Positions 8,623-16,139 of a stretch of 39,080 bases of DNA are shown here, one piece after another. Numbering within the stretch: the stretch's first letter is position 1; each line of letters opens with the position of its first letter. Source of the stretch: Acidobacteriota bacterium (GTDB taxonomy: Bacteria; Acidobacteriota; UBA6911); the NCBI GenBank assembly GCA_016934555.1, contig JAFGSS010000097.1, forward strand, positions 1-39,080, written 5' to 3'. Below the pieces are notes generated by a model that worked only from the letters and a program-made list of their open reading frames with translations, was not told the origin of the DNA and ran no database searches. Position numbers and translations under genes: made by a program.

Positions 8623-9593
8623 CAGACGGTCATGTCCAGGGCCGCCTTGATCATCCCCGCTTCATGTCTTTCATACATCGAAAACGCCGAGGCCGCATCG
8701 CGGACCGACATCCGATGGGTCACCAGGCGGGACAGTTCCCCGCCGCACTCCAGAAAGAGCTCGTGCGCGCGGGCCAGGTATTCGGGCCAGTCGGGAGTGA
8801 CTGTGGCCACGAGCTGCGCGTTTTTCCGGAAAAAGATCTCGTACTCCAGCGCGTAGACCGGCTGGTCGGGAACCCCGAAAGCCACCACGGTCCCCTCCCG
8901 GCGTATGATCTCCAGGCAATCGTTGATCGTTTCCCGCTGGTGGCCGACGGCTTCGATGCAGATGTCCGGAGACGCCCAGTCCAGCACCCCCGCGCGCGCG
9001 TCCTGGACCGCCTCGATCCCGCGCCGGCACAGGGTGCGGGTGGCTCCGAAGCCCGCGGCGAAACGGCACCGGTCCGGACAGGGGTCGATTCCGATGACGG
9101 CCAGGGCTCCTCGTCTTCCGGCCAGCCAGCAGAACATCAGGCCGATGGCGCCCAGTCCCAGTACGGCGACCGATTTGCCCCGCAGGTCTCCGATCCGGTC
9201 AATGGAACCGAGCACCGTCGAAAGGGGCTGGATGATGCAGGCCGCGGCCCCGTCCTCGATGGCGGGGTCCAGGCCAATTGTCTTGGAGGCCGGGGCGAGG
9301 AAATACTCCGCCAGGCCCAAATCCTTGTCGGGGATCGAGAGGACCGGGTCCCCGGGGCGGAACCGGTCGCTTGAGCTTTCCACCACCACCCCGACGCATT
9401 CGTGAATGGGGGCCCCCGGGGCCAGCGGGTAGGAACGGTATCGCTTGTTCCCGGTGTAAAACGGGATGTCGCTGCCGCAGGTCAAAGCCCACTGGTTGCG
9501 TACAAGGACCCAGGCATTCTCCCCGGGTAATCTGGGGACAGGTACCTCGACCGTCTCGAAGGCGCGGGGGCGCACCACCTGGAGCGCTTTCAT
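8616..9593 (-). CDS. Medium-chain zinc-type dehydrogenase (polyol/sugar type, possibly IolM-like)
   Basis: The 325-residue MDR-superfamily enzyme has the catalytic-zinc Cys39 in TCGSD, His64-Glu65, and a Rossmann NAD(P) motif VLGLGAIG around 145. The usual GHE is IHE here, and the four-cysteine structural-zinc loop near residues 90-110 is absent, so the protein is shorter than sorbitol dehydrogenase. An ATG at 9593 preceded by AGGAA fits the start. It opens the four-gene minus-strand operon and is divergent from the cupin operon. Because an IolN-like hydrolase lies across the promoter region, it may be a scyllo-inosose 3-dehydrogenase (IolM) analogue or another polyol dehydrogenase. The general function is firm; the substrate is inference. 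Confidence 0.82.
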   Translation of the reverse strand: MKALQVVRPRAFETVEVPVPRLPGENAWVLVRNQWALTCGSDIPFYTGNKRYRSYPLAPGAPIHECVGVVVESSSDRFRPGDPVLSIPDKDLGLAEYFLAPASKTIGLDPAIEDGAAACIIQPLSTVLGSIDRIGDLRGKSVAVLGLGAIGLMFCWLAGRRGALAVIGIDPCPDRCRFAAGFGATRTLCRRGIEAVQDARAGVLDWASPDICIEAVGHQRETINDCLEIIRREGTVVAFGVPDQPVYALEYEIFFRKNAQLVATVTPDWPEYLARAHELFLECGGELSRLVTHRMSVRDAASAFSMYERHEAGMIKAALDMTVWC

Positions 9594-9746
9594 CGCATAT
9601 TCCTATTCCGAGTCCACCCCCGGTGAATCGAGGAACAGGGTGAACCCATCGAAGGGATGACGGGCATCCTTCCTTATGATAGGATACTCTCAGTCGTTCC
9701 AAAAAGCTCTGTCTGGCACAGGAACAGTTTCACATAACGAAATTTT

Positions 9747-9763
9747 GTTCCACTCCGCAGAAT
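9747..9763. promoter_or_regulatory. Degenerate copy of the local TTCC-N7-GGAA operator
   Basis: GTTCCACTCCGCAGAAT has TTCC at 9748-9751, seven bases, then AGAA, so it matches one half-site exactly and the other in three of four bases. It sits between the divergent dehydrogenase and cupin operons, where a second site controlling the minus operon would be expected. A wider inverted repeat GGAACA...TGTTCC (9721-9751) overlaps it. This is a weak call. Confidence 0.3.
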
Positions 9764-9835
9764 AGTTCCCTTTGCTCCCGTTGTCAATTCGGCAGGATCG
9801 AAATCGACAAAATGAGTTTCAGCCCGTGAAATTGA

Positions 9836-9864
9836 TTGACACTGGATGAAATGCATTATAGAAT
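9836..9864 (+). promoter_or_regulatory. Sigma-70-type promoter of the cupin operon
   Basis: A perfect -35 box TTGACA (9836-9841), a 17-bp spacer and a -10 box TAGAAT (9859-9864, five of six consensus bases) put the transcript start near 9871, about 35 bp before the cupin ATG. The surrounding 9594-9905 spacer is strikingly AT-rich for this genome and separates the two divergent operons. Confidence 0.75.
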
Positions 9865-9872
9865 GAAACTCG

Positions 9873-9889
9873 ATTCCGTGTAATGGAAC
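9873..9889. promoter_or_regulatory. Palindromic operator copy 1 (ATTCC-N7-GGAAC)
   Basis: ATTCCGTGTAATGGAAC has four-base inverted half-sites TTCC/GGAA spaced by seven bases. It begins a few bases after the predicted transcript start and ends just before the ribosome binding site of the cupin gene, a position typical of a repressor. The same motif recurs at 13234 and 19241. The nearby IclR-family regulator is the obvious candidate protein; this is inference. Confidence 0.7.
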
Positions 9890-9905
9890 AGAATGGAGAC
9901 ATTTT

Positions 9906-10268
9906 ATGAGTCCTTTGCCATTTGTAAAAGCAGCGGACGTCAAAGGCGAGTTCAAGACTCCGCCCCGCACGTCCAAACTTCTCCTGGCCCCCAAGTTCGG
10001 CCAGGTCAAGAATTGTTCCATGGGCATGAACATCACCGAAGTGGGCAGCCAGATCCCCGACCACACGCATGAGGAATCGGAAGAAGTCCTGTTCCTGATG
10101 AGCGGTCGCGCCCGGATCGTGCTGGAAGGGGTTGGTTCCTGGGAGATTGGTCCCGAAACCGCCTTCTATTCGCCGCTCGGAGTGAAGCATCGCGTGGAAA
10201 ACATCGGCGATGAACCGCTGAAGATCGTTTGGGTTTATTGCCCCCCATTGCCGTCCCACTGCAGCTAA
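9906..10268 (+). CDS. Single-domain cupin protein
   Basis: The 120-residue small beta-barrel cupin has metal ligands in HTHEESEE (His53, His55, Glu59 or Glu60) and His95 in GVKHRVEN, so it should bind a divalent metal. Such cupins act as isomerases, lyases or ligand sensors of small organic acids and sugars; the reaction cannot be told from sequence. TGGAGA six bases before the ATG supports the start. It is the first gene of the operon controlled by the promoter and operator at 9836-9889, 27 bp ahead of the TIM-barrel-like gene. A role as an accessory isomerase in the same pathway is inference. Confidence 0.85.
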   Translation: MSPLPFVKAADVKGEFKTPPRTSKLLLAPKFGQVKNCSMGMNITEVGSQIPDHTHEESEEVLFLMSGRARIVLEGVGSWEIGPETAFYSPLGVKHRVENIGDEPLKIVWVYCPPLPSHCS

Positions 10269-10295
10269 TTTCAGCAACTAAAGGAGAACGCAGTC

Positions 10296-11216
10296 ATGAT
10301 TTTTGAACAGTCACGCAAGGCTATGAAGAGACTTGGGCTTCCGGAAGGCGACGCCTTCGATCTGCCCTCGTCAGAAAAGAGATTCCCGGATGGCGCCGCC
10401 TTCCGCATTGAGTGCCCCACCGTCAATTCCTCCGAGACCGTCAAGGCTCTGCTCGACACCGCGACCGAAAACGGCATCGTCATCAACCGCGTGACGGAAA
10501 CCTACGGGATGTTCCGCCACACCGCGAAAGAGATCAAGGAATACTGCAAACTCTGCCATGACTACGGTTGCGAGCTTCTGCTCTCCACCGGCCCCCGCGC
10601 CACCTACGACACCGGCGCGACGGTTCTCTCCCCGCAGGGCGTCCGCGTCGGCTACCGCCTCCGCGGCATGGAACAGCTCCTGCGCGCCATCGAAGACATC
10701 AAGCGCGGCTACGAGCTCGGATGCCGCGGCTTCCTGATCTACGACGAGGGCATGCTCTGGGTGGCCAACGAAATGCGCAAGAACGGCGACCTCCCCAAGG
10801 ACATGGTCTTCAAGTGCTCCGCCCACCTCGGCCACTGCAACCCGGCGTCCGCGAAGCTCCTGAAGGACCTGGGCGCCGACAGCATCAACCCGATCCGCGA
10901 CCTGCAGATCCCGATGCATGCGGCCATCCGCCAGGCGATCGGCGACACGCCGCTGGACATCCACACCGACAACCCTCCGGGATCGGGTGGATTCATCCGC
11001 GCCTACGAGGCTCCCGAGATCGTCCGCGTGGCGGCCCCCCTGCACTGCAAGACCGGAAACTCGGTCATCGGCGGGCACGGCGAGATGACGGGCGCCTCCG
11101 AAGGAAAGAAAATGGCCGCGCAGGCCACGATCATCGTCGAGATGATCAACCGGTACTACCCGGAACTGAAGCAGTCCGGCAAGAATGCCAAGGACATGTG
11201 CATCCCTGCTGTGTAG
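10296..11216 (+). CDS. Unassigned TIM-barrel-like protein, possibly distantly U32-peptidase-like
   Basis: The 306-residue soluble protein looks like an alpha/beta barrel: strand-like stretches (AFRIECPTV, GIVINRVTE, CELLLSTGP, GFLIYDEG, VFKCSAHLGH, DSINPIRDL, PLDIHTDNP) alternate with helices. Conserved-looking acidic and His residues sit at the strand ends (DEG, HLGHCN, DIHTDNPPGSGG). It faintly recalls U32-peptidase-like proteins but lacks their cysteine-containing signature, so I would not call it a peptidase. AAGGAGA nine bases before the ATG fixes the start. It is co-transcribed with the cupin and creatininase-family genes, which points to an isomerase, aldolase or lyase step in that pathway. 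Function unknown. Confidence 0.75.
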   Translation: MIFEQSRKAMKRLGLPEGDAFDLPSSEKRFPDGAAFRIECPTVNSSETVKALLDTATENGIVINRVTETYGMFRHTAKEIKEYCKLCHDYGCELLLSTGPRATYDTGATVLSPQGVRVGYRLRGMEQLLRAIEDIKRGYELGCRGFLIYDEGMLWVANEMRKNGDLPKDMVFKCSAHLGHCNPASAKLLKDLGADSINPIRDLQIPMHAAIRQAIGDTPLDIHTDNPPGSGGFIRAYEAPEIVRVAAPLHCKTGNSVIGGHGEMTGASEGKKMAAQATIIVEMINRYYPELKQSGKNAKDMCIPAV

Positions 11217-11261
11217 GTTCACCCTTTAGGCGGAATCCGATTCCGCGGAACAGGAGGAATC

Positions 11262-12245
11262 ATGGGTAGTAAATGGGGAGACTGGGGCAAATGGGAACTG
11301 CCTCCCAAGGGCGGTCACATGGAAACCCCCGGGGTCTATCTCCAGACCATGAACATGACGCAGATCAACGAGCGCCTCAAGACCAACGACCTGATCATCG
11401 TTCCGGTCGGAAGCACCGAGTGCCACGGGGCCGCTCAGCCCATCGGCGAGGACACCTTCCTCGTCACCCGCATGGCCGAACAGGTCGCGGCGAAAATGGG
11501 GTGCACGATCGCGATGCCGATCTGGTACGGGTCCCACCCGTACAACCATCTCGGCATGCCGGGCACCGTGGTCGTTCCCGAGGACGCTTTCCTGGCCAAC
11601 CTGAGGGCCGTCATCGCGGGCCTCTGGAACATGGGCTTCAGGAAACAGATCTTCCTGAACGGCCATGGCCAGGAGGAAGTCATTCCGCTGGCGCTCCACC
11701 AGTGGGCGAAGACGTACCAGGTGCCTTCGGTCCTGGTTTCGCTGCACTGGGAGACGGTCATTCACGACCACCTGAGGACCAAGGAATACGGCGGTCCTTT
11801 CGAAACCCAGTTCTCTCACGCGGACGAAGCGGAAGCGTCGTATTCTCTGGCGCTCTTCCCCGAGTTCTGCGACATGAAGCTGGCGGTGGACAACAAGCCC
11901 GCCGGGTTCATTCCGAAGGGACACGTGGACGGCGGCGGTGAAGTGTATCACCGGCCCATCAAGGGGCATGAACATATCGGCCTGAGCGGTTCGGAGGTCA
12001 ACGTCTACCCGGAAGGCGTCATCGGCAGCCCGACGCTGGCCCGTGCGGACAAGGCCTATGCGGGCATCAACGAACTGCTGGATTACCTGTGCAAGCTGAT
12101 CACCGACATCATGACGGCGTTCCCGGCGGGCAAGCTGCCGCCGGCCGACAAGGTCACGCAGCGCGACCCCAAGGAGATCGAAGCTCTCCTGAAGGGACCG
12201 CTCAACGGCGGGAAGCACATCTACACCGTTGCTTATCCCCCATAG
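11262..12245 (+). CDS. Creatininase-family amidohydrolase, resembles 3-dehydro-scyllo-inosose hydrolase IolN
   Basis: The 327-residue protein has the creatininase-fold metal motif VGSTECHGAAQPIGEDT (Glu53, His55, Asp64), the NGHGQE block, and a later acidic ligand in HADEAEASYSLALFPE. The family includes creatinine hydrolase, the FAPy deformylase ArfB, the mycofactocin peptidase MftE and the inositol-pathway hydrolase IolN, which opens a diketo-inositol ring to 5-keto-L-gluconate. Length and blocks such as PGT...EDAF, GLWNMGFRKQI and GHVDGGGEVYHRPI remind me most of IolN-like proteins, but that is memory, not a search. AGGAGG five bases before the ATG supports the start. A dehydrogenase across the promoter and a sugar isomerase at 21704 would fit an inosose-type route. 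Confidence 0.75.
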   Translation: MGSKWGDWGKWELPPKGGHMETPGVYLQTMNMTQINERLKTNDLIIVPVGSTECHGAAQPIGEDTFLVTRMAEQVAAKMGCTIAMPIWYGSHPYNHLGMPGTVVVPEDAFLANLRAVIAGLWNMGFRKQIFLNGHGQEEVIPLALHQWAKTYQVPSVLVSLHWETVIHDHLRTKEYGGPFETQFSHADEAEASYSLALFPEFCDMKLAVDNKPAGFIPKGHVDGGGEVYHRPIKGHEHIGLSGSEVNVYPEGVIGSPTLARADKAYAGINELLDYLCKLITDIMTAFPAGKLPPADKVTQRDPKEIEALLKGPLNGGKHIYTVAYPP

Positions 12246-12264
12246 TCGGAAACGTCTGTAAACC

Positions 12265-12310
12265 ATGCGGGGGATGCGGCGTCCAAACAGGGTGCCATAT
12301 CCCCCCGCAT
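12265..12310 (+). terminator. Hairpin between creatininase-family gene and IclR gene
   Basis: ATGCGGGGGAT (12265-12275) pairs with ATCCCCCCGCAT (12299-12310) with one bulge. No T-run follows. It lies 20 bp after the creatininase-family stop and could partly separate expression of the enzymes from that of the regulator. Confidence 0.45.
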
Positions 12311-12368
12311 CCGCCCCGGGGCGCAAGGGCCCCATGCGTTTCGCCAGGTCCCCGGAAGGAGGTTGGCT

Positions 12369-13163
12369 TTGTCCCAGTCCGTAAGGGCCGTCGAAAGGGC
12401 TCTGGATATCCTGCTCTGCTTTTCCCGCGAAGAACCGACGCGGTCGCTGACCCAGATCGCCGAGTCGGTCCAGATGTCCAAGACTACGGTCCACCGCCTC
12501 CTGACCACCCTCGAACTCAAGCGCTTCATCAGCCGTGACAAGGCCACCGGGCTCTACCGGCTCGGGTTCCGGCTCATTGAAATGGCCTCCCTGGTCCTGC
12601 AGGACATCGAGCTGCAGCGCTGGGCCATCCCCTATCTCCAGCGCCTCTCCTCCCAGTACGGCGAAACCGTGGACATGTCGATCCTGGAAGGGTCGCACGT
12701 GATGTACCTGGAGGTGATCGAAAGCCCGCAGCGGGTCAAGATCGCCGCCGCGGTCGGCCAGCGCCTCCCGGCCTATTACACCGCGAGCGGCAAGGCGATC
12801 CTGGCCTTTCTCCCCGAAGAACGGGTCCGCCCGATCCTGGGAAAAAACCTGGCCGAGGGCAACTCCCTCATCAAGCGGACGGTCCCCGAAATGCTCGCCA
12901 ACCTGAAGGAAATCTCGGAGCGCGGCTACGCCATCGCTGAAGAGGAGTACGAGCAGGACATCAACGCCGTCGCCGCCCCGCTTTTCGACGCCGACCATCA
13001 CCCGATCGCCTCGATCGCCATCGTCGGCCCTTCTTTCCGGCTCTCGAGGGATCGCCTCCCGGAACTGGGCGAATCCCTCCTTGAAATGACGCACACCATT
13101 TCGCGCGAAGTGGGCGCGGTCGCCCTGGCGACCATCGTCTCCAAATCCCGCCCCGTCAGGTAG
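12369..13163 (+). CDS. IclR-family transcriptional regulator
   Basis: The protein has an N-terminal winged helix-turn-helix (about 1-65; LTQIAESVQMSKTTVHRLLTTLE) and the IclR effector-binding domain (about 80-260; YYTASGKAILAFLPEE, RGYAIAEEEYEQDINAVAAPLFD). I choose the TTG at 12369 because AAGGAGG (12356-12362) lies six bases upstream; the TTG at 12363 touches the ribosome site and is less likely. The product is about 264 residues, normal for the family. IclR proteins bind inverted repeats as dimers of dimers, often with TTCC/GGAA-like half-sites, and respond to small organic acids. It is the only regulator in 9.9-24.5 kb and probably controls the three palindromes at 9873, 13234 and 19241. 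Confidence 0.93.
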   Translation: MSQSVRAVERALDILLCFSREEPTRSLTQIAESVQMSKTTVHRLLTTLELKRFISRDKATGLYRLGFRLIEMASLVLQDIELQRWAIPYLQRLSSQYGETVDMSILEGSHVMYLEVIESPQRVKIAAAVGQRLPAYYTASGKAILAFLPEERVRPILGKNLAEGNSLIKRTVPEMLANLKEISERGYAIAEEEYEQDINAVAAPLFDADHHPIASIAIVGPSFRLSRDRLPELGESLLEMTHTISREVGAVALATIVSKSRPVR

Positions 13164-13233
13164 GATCAGGAACATTCACGTTATGACATCACCCTACGTC
13201 GCAGAAAACCGGAACCGCTGCAGCCAAAACCTC

Positions 13234-13250
13234 ATTCCACAGGATGGAAA
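13234..13250. promoter_or_regulatory. Palindromic operator copy 2 (ATTCC-N7-GGAAA)
   Basis: ATTCCACAGGATGGAAA shares half-sites, spacing and the inner AT before GGAA with the sites at 9873 and 19241. It ends three bases before the -35 box of the ThiF-AOR promoter. Unlike copy 1 it lies upstream of the promoter, the position of an activator or of a regulator that blocks polymerase entry. Confidence 0.7.
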
Positions 13251-13253
13251 CTA

Positions 13254-13282
13254 TTGGCATACAGTGGAACATAGGGTATAAT
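13254..13282 (+). promoter_or_regulatory. Strong sigma-70-type promoter of the ThiF-AOR operon
   Basis: TTGGCA (13254-13259, five of six), exactly 17 bp, and a perfect TATAAT (13277-13282) place the start near 13289, about 35 bp before the first ATG. The 160-bp spacer 13164-13323 holds only this promoter and operator copy 2. Confidence 0.8.
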
Positions 13283-13323
13283 AGGGTGTTTTTAACGTTT
13301 ACGGCCAGAATGGGCGCAAGACC

Positions 13324-14061
13324 ATGACCCAGAACGATGAACGCTACGCCCGGCAGCTCGCGCTGCTGGGCTCGGAGGGTCAGGAGAAGCTCGCCCGCGC
13401 CCGGGTTCTGGTAGTGGGCGCAGGGGGGTTGGGCTCCCCCCTGCTCTCCTACCTGGCGGCGGCCGGAGTCGGGACCCTGACCTTCGTGGACGAAGACCAC
13501 GTGGCGGAAAGCAACCTGAACCGCCAGGTCCTCTACACGGAGGCCGACCTGGGTCGCTCGAAGGCCGAGCGAGCGGCAGAGCGCCTCGAGGCGCTGAACC
13601 GCACGGTGCGGGTGACGTCCATCGCGGCGCGTTTCACCGGCGAGAACGGTCCGGCGCTGGTGGCCCAGAGCGACCTCGTGGCGCTGGCGCTGGACAACCG
13701 GGAAACCCGGCTGCTGGCTAACCGCCTCTGCGTCGCGGCGGGAAGGCCGCTGGTGGACGGCGGCATCGACGGCTGGAGCGGATATGTCACCGCCGTCGTT
13801 CCGGGAAAGACTCCCTGCCTTTCGTGCTGGTTCGAAAAGCGGAAGCCCGGAGGGAGGGCCCCGGTGTCCCTGGGCCCCATGGCCGGCGTCATCGGTTCGA
13901 TGGAAGCCCTGGCGGTGCTCCAGATGCTGCTGGGACGCCCGGGCCCGGCAGGGAGGCTGATGCTGTTCAACGGCGCCCAATGGACGTTGTCGCCCCTGGG
14001 CGCGGGACGGCGCCCCGACTGCCCCGCCTGCGGAAACCGCGGGGAGGCCCCGCCGTCCTGA
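13324..14061 (+). CDS. ThiF/MoeB/HesA-family E1-like adenylyltransferase
   Basis: The 245-residue protein adenylates the C-terminal glycine of a ubiquitin-like sulfur carrier. Visible are the ATP-binding VVGAGGLGSPLLSYLAAAGVG (residues 30-50), the NRQVL motif, an Asp-containing LALDNRETR, and a structural zinc site made of CLSCW and CPACG. MoeB activates MoaD for molybdopterin synthesis and ThiF activates ThiS; this copy is the first gene of an AOR operon and its likely partner is the carrier at 15863. No rhodanese domain is present, so sulfur must come from elsewhere. The role in tungsto- or molybdopterin supply for the AOR is inferred from context. Confidence 0.88.
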   Translation: MTQNDERYARQLALLGSEGQEKLARARVLVVGAGGLGSPLLSYLAAAGVGTLTFVDEDHVAESNLNRQVLYTEADLGRSKAERAAERLEALNRTVRVTSIAARFTGENGPALVAQSDLVALALDNRETRLLANRLCVAAGRPLVDGGIDGWSGYVTAVVPGKTPCLSCWFEKRKPGGRAPVSLGPMAGVIGSMEALAVLQMLLGRPGPAGRLMLFNGAQWTLSPLGAGRRPDCPACGNRGEAPPS

Positions 14062-14126
14062 CGGACGGCAAAAACAGCGAAGTTCGTGTGTAGATCCGGA
14101 ATCATTCTTTGTTGGAGACATCATTT

Positions 14127-15842
14127 ATGACGAAGATCATCAGAGTTGACATGGAAACCAAGGGGATCACCCAGGAGGACGCCGGCAAATACAACAGCTA
14201 CGGCGCCCGAGGCTTTGTCGCCCGTTTCCTCACCGATGAGGTCGACCCGACCTGCGAACCCCTCGGCATCCACAACAAGCTCATCTTCTGCACGGGCCTG
14301 CTCGGGGGGACCATGGTCTCCAGTTCCGGCCGGCTTTCGGTGGGGGGGAAGAGCCCGCTCACCCAGGGCATCAAGGAAGCCAGTTCGGGAGGCACGGCAG
14401 GGAACGACTTGGCCCGGCACGGCATCCGCGCCGTCATCATCGAACGGCTGCCCGCCCCCGATGACAAGAACAGCTATGTCTTGGTGATCTCCGACGATGG
14501 GATCAGGCTCGAGACCATGAACGACCTGCAGTACATGGGAGTGCGCGACACCTTCAGGACCCTGCGGGAGCGCTTCGACGACAAGGCAGGCGTCATCTGC
14601 AACGGCCCCACGGGCGAACGCCTGATGCGGGGTGCCGGCATCGCAGTCGCCGCCCCGCGCGGGGAGATGCGGTTCGCCGCCCGCGGCGGCATGGGCGCCG
14701 TGATGGGGAGCAAGCGGCTGAAGGCCATCGTCATTGTCCCGGCCAGGATCTCCAAGGTGGAGTACTTCGACAAGGCCGCCTTCACCGAAGCCGCGAAGGA
14801 ATTTCACCAGATGCTGATCGACGCCATGCCCACCATCAAGAAGAGCAACCAGACGTTCGGCACCTCCGGGATGTTCAAGATCGTCAACGAACTGGGGCTG
14901 TGCCCCACGCGCAATTTCACCCTCGGCGCCTTCGATTTTCACACCGAGATCGGCGGCGAGAAGATGGTCGAGCTCATCCGGGCCCGCGGCGGCGAGGGCA
15001 AGACCGGCCAGTCGTGCATGAACGGCTGCATGATCAAGTGCCTCTCCGTCTTCCCCGACGAAAACGGCAAGGCCAGCTGTTCCACCCTCCAGTATGAAAA
15101 CCTGTCGCTGCTCGGTTCCAACCTCTGCCTCGCCACCCTGGATAGCATCGCCCACCTGAACGACAAGGTAAACGACCTGGGGCAGGACGCCATCGAGATC
15201 GGGGCCGCCCTGGGTGTGGCCGCGGAAGCCGGGCTGGCCGAGTTCGGCAACGAGGAAAGCTTCATGAAGCTGCTGGCCGAGGTGGAGGCCGCCACGCCGC
15301 TGGGTCGCGTCATCGGCAACGGCGTCAAGATCACGGGGGAGGTGCTCGGGATCAACGACCTCCCCATGACCAAGGGACAGGCGATGCCGGCCTACGACCC
15401 CCGCGCGCTGAAGGGGAACGGCGTCACCTTCGCCATGAACCCGATGGGGGCCGACCACACCATGGGCAACCTCTACGGCGCCCGCGCCACCATGCCGCCC
15501 CTGGCCACGGAAGGACAGGGGGACCTCTCCCGCAAGACCCAGCTGCAGATGGCGGGGCTGGAAAACACGGGCTTCTGCATCTTCGTCCGGAGTTACCTGT
15601 TCAAGAAACCGGAGCTCTTCACCCGGTTCGCCTACGGCATCTGCGGCGACAAGATGACGGTGGAGGAGTTCTGGGAACAGGGGCTCGAAACCGCCCGGCT
15701 GGAATACGAGTACAACGTCAAGGCCGGCATCGCCCCTTCCCAGGACAAGCTGCCGGAGTACATGTACCGGATTCCCCTCCCCCCCACCAATTCGGTGTTC
15801 GACCTCTCCGACGAGGAGATGCTGAAGGGAGTCCTGCGCTAG
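14127..15842 (+). CDS. Aldehyde:ferredoxin oxidoreductase-family protein (AOR 1)
   Basis: The 571-residue enzyme matches tungsten- or molybdenum-bispyranopterin AORs, which oxidise aldehydes to acids with ferredoxin or reduce acids in reverse. N-terminal pterin-binding landmarks are LLGGTMVSSSGRLSVGGKSPLTQG and AARGGMGAVMGSKRLKAI. The 4Fe-4S ligands appear to be Cys297, Cys301 and Cys305 (spacing C-x3-C-x3-C) plus Cys484 in TGFCIF. The classic Pyrococcus enzyme has C-x2-C-x3-C, so this is a distinct subgroup. I choose the ATG at 14127, eight bases after GGAGA, over an upstream TTG. It is followed after 20 bp by the sulfur-carrier gene. The substrate aldehyde is unknown. Confidence 0.92.
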   Translation: MTKIIRVDMETKGITQEDAGKYNSYGARGFVARFLTDEVDPTCEPLGIHNKLIFCTGLLGGTMVSSSGRLSVGGKSPLTQGIKEASSGGTAGNDLARHGIRAVIIERLPAPDDKNSYVLVISDDGIRLETMNDLQYMGVRDTFRTLRERFDDKAGVICNGPTGERLMRGAGIAVAAPRGEMRFAARGGMGAVMGSKRLKAIVIVPARISKVEYFDKAAFTEAAKEFHQMLIDAMPTIKKSNQTFGTSGMFKIVNELGLCPTRNFTLGAFDFHTEIGGEKMVELIRARGGEGKTGQSCMNGCMIKCLSVFPDENGKASCSTLQYENLSLLGSNLCLATLDSIAHLNDKVNDLGQDAIEIGAALGVAAEAGLAEFGNEESFMKLLAEVEAATPLGRVIGNGVKITGEVLGINDLPMTKGQAMPAYDPRALKGNGVTFAMNPMGADHTMGNLYGARATMPPLATEGQGDLSRKTQLQMAGLENTGFCIFVRSYLFKKPELFTRFAYGICGDKMTVEEFWEQGLETARLEYEYNVKAGIAPSQDKLPEYMYRIPLPPTNSVFDLSDEEMLKGVLR

Positions 15843-15862
15843 GCGGGAGTTGGAGACACCTC

Positions 15863-16087
15863 ATGATCGAGTTGGAATACAACCTGATGCTGGCGGAGCT
15901 GGCGGGCAGGAGCGGGGAAACGCTCCATATCGGCGCCCCCCTGCCCTTGCCGGAGCTCGAAGCCCGGCTCGGCTTCCCCCCCGACAGCGTGGGGATGCTG
16001 CTCATCAACGGCGTCTGGGCCCCCCTGGACAGCGTCATCAGGGACGGCGACTTCGTCCAGCTCTATCCCCACATGGAGGGCGGATAA
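15863..16087 (+). CDS. MoaD/ThiS-like ubiquitin-fold sulfur carrier
   Basis: The 74-residue protein ends in Met-Glu-Gly-Gly, the free Gly-Gly tail needed for adenylation and thiocarboxylation. The LLINGVWAPLDSVIRDGDFVQLYPHMEGG stretch has the typical MoaD/ThiS pattern: an Asn-Gly turn, a D-x-x-I/L-x-D-GD block, then a hydrophobic strand before Gly-Gly. GGAGA eight bases before the ATG supports the start. It sits between AOR 1 and the radical SAM gene and shares an operon with the E1-like gene, so E1 and carrier form a pair. No MoaE is present in this window; the receiver of the sulfur could be the host MoaE or something specific to the AOR cofactor. Confidence 0.85.
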   Translation: MIELEYNLMLAELAGRSGETLHIGAPLPLPELEARLGFPPDSVGMLLINGVWAPLDSVIRDGDFVQLYPHMEGG

Positions 16088-16139
16088 CCCGGCGTCACGG
16101 TCGGGCTCCGCGCCATCCGCGGAAAGAACCGTCAGAGTG

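Noticed and set aside
11232-11250. Overlapping palindromes GGAATCCGATTCC and TTCCGCGGAA before the creatininase-family gene
   Set aside because: They use the same half-sites as the regulon operator but with different spacing and no promoter nearby, so I do not count them as a fourth operator.
11226-13175. A 649-residue minus-strand open frame opposite the creatininase-family and IclR genes
   Set aside because: Antisense shadow; both plus-strand genes have ribosome sites and family motifs.
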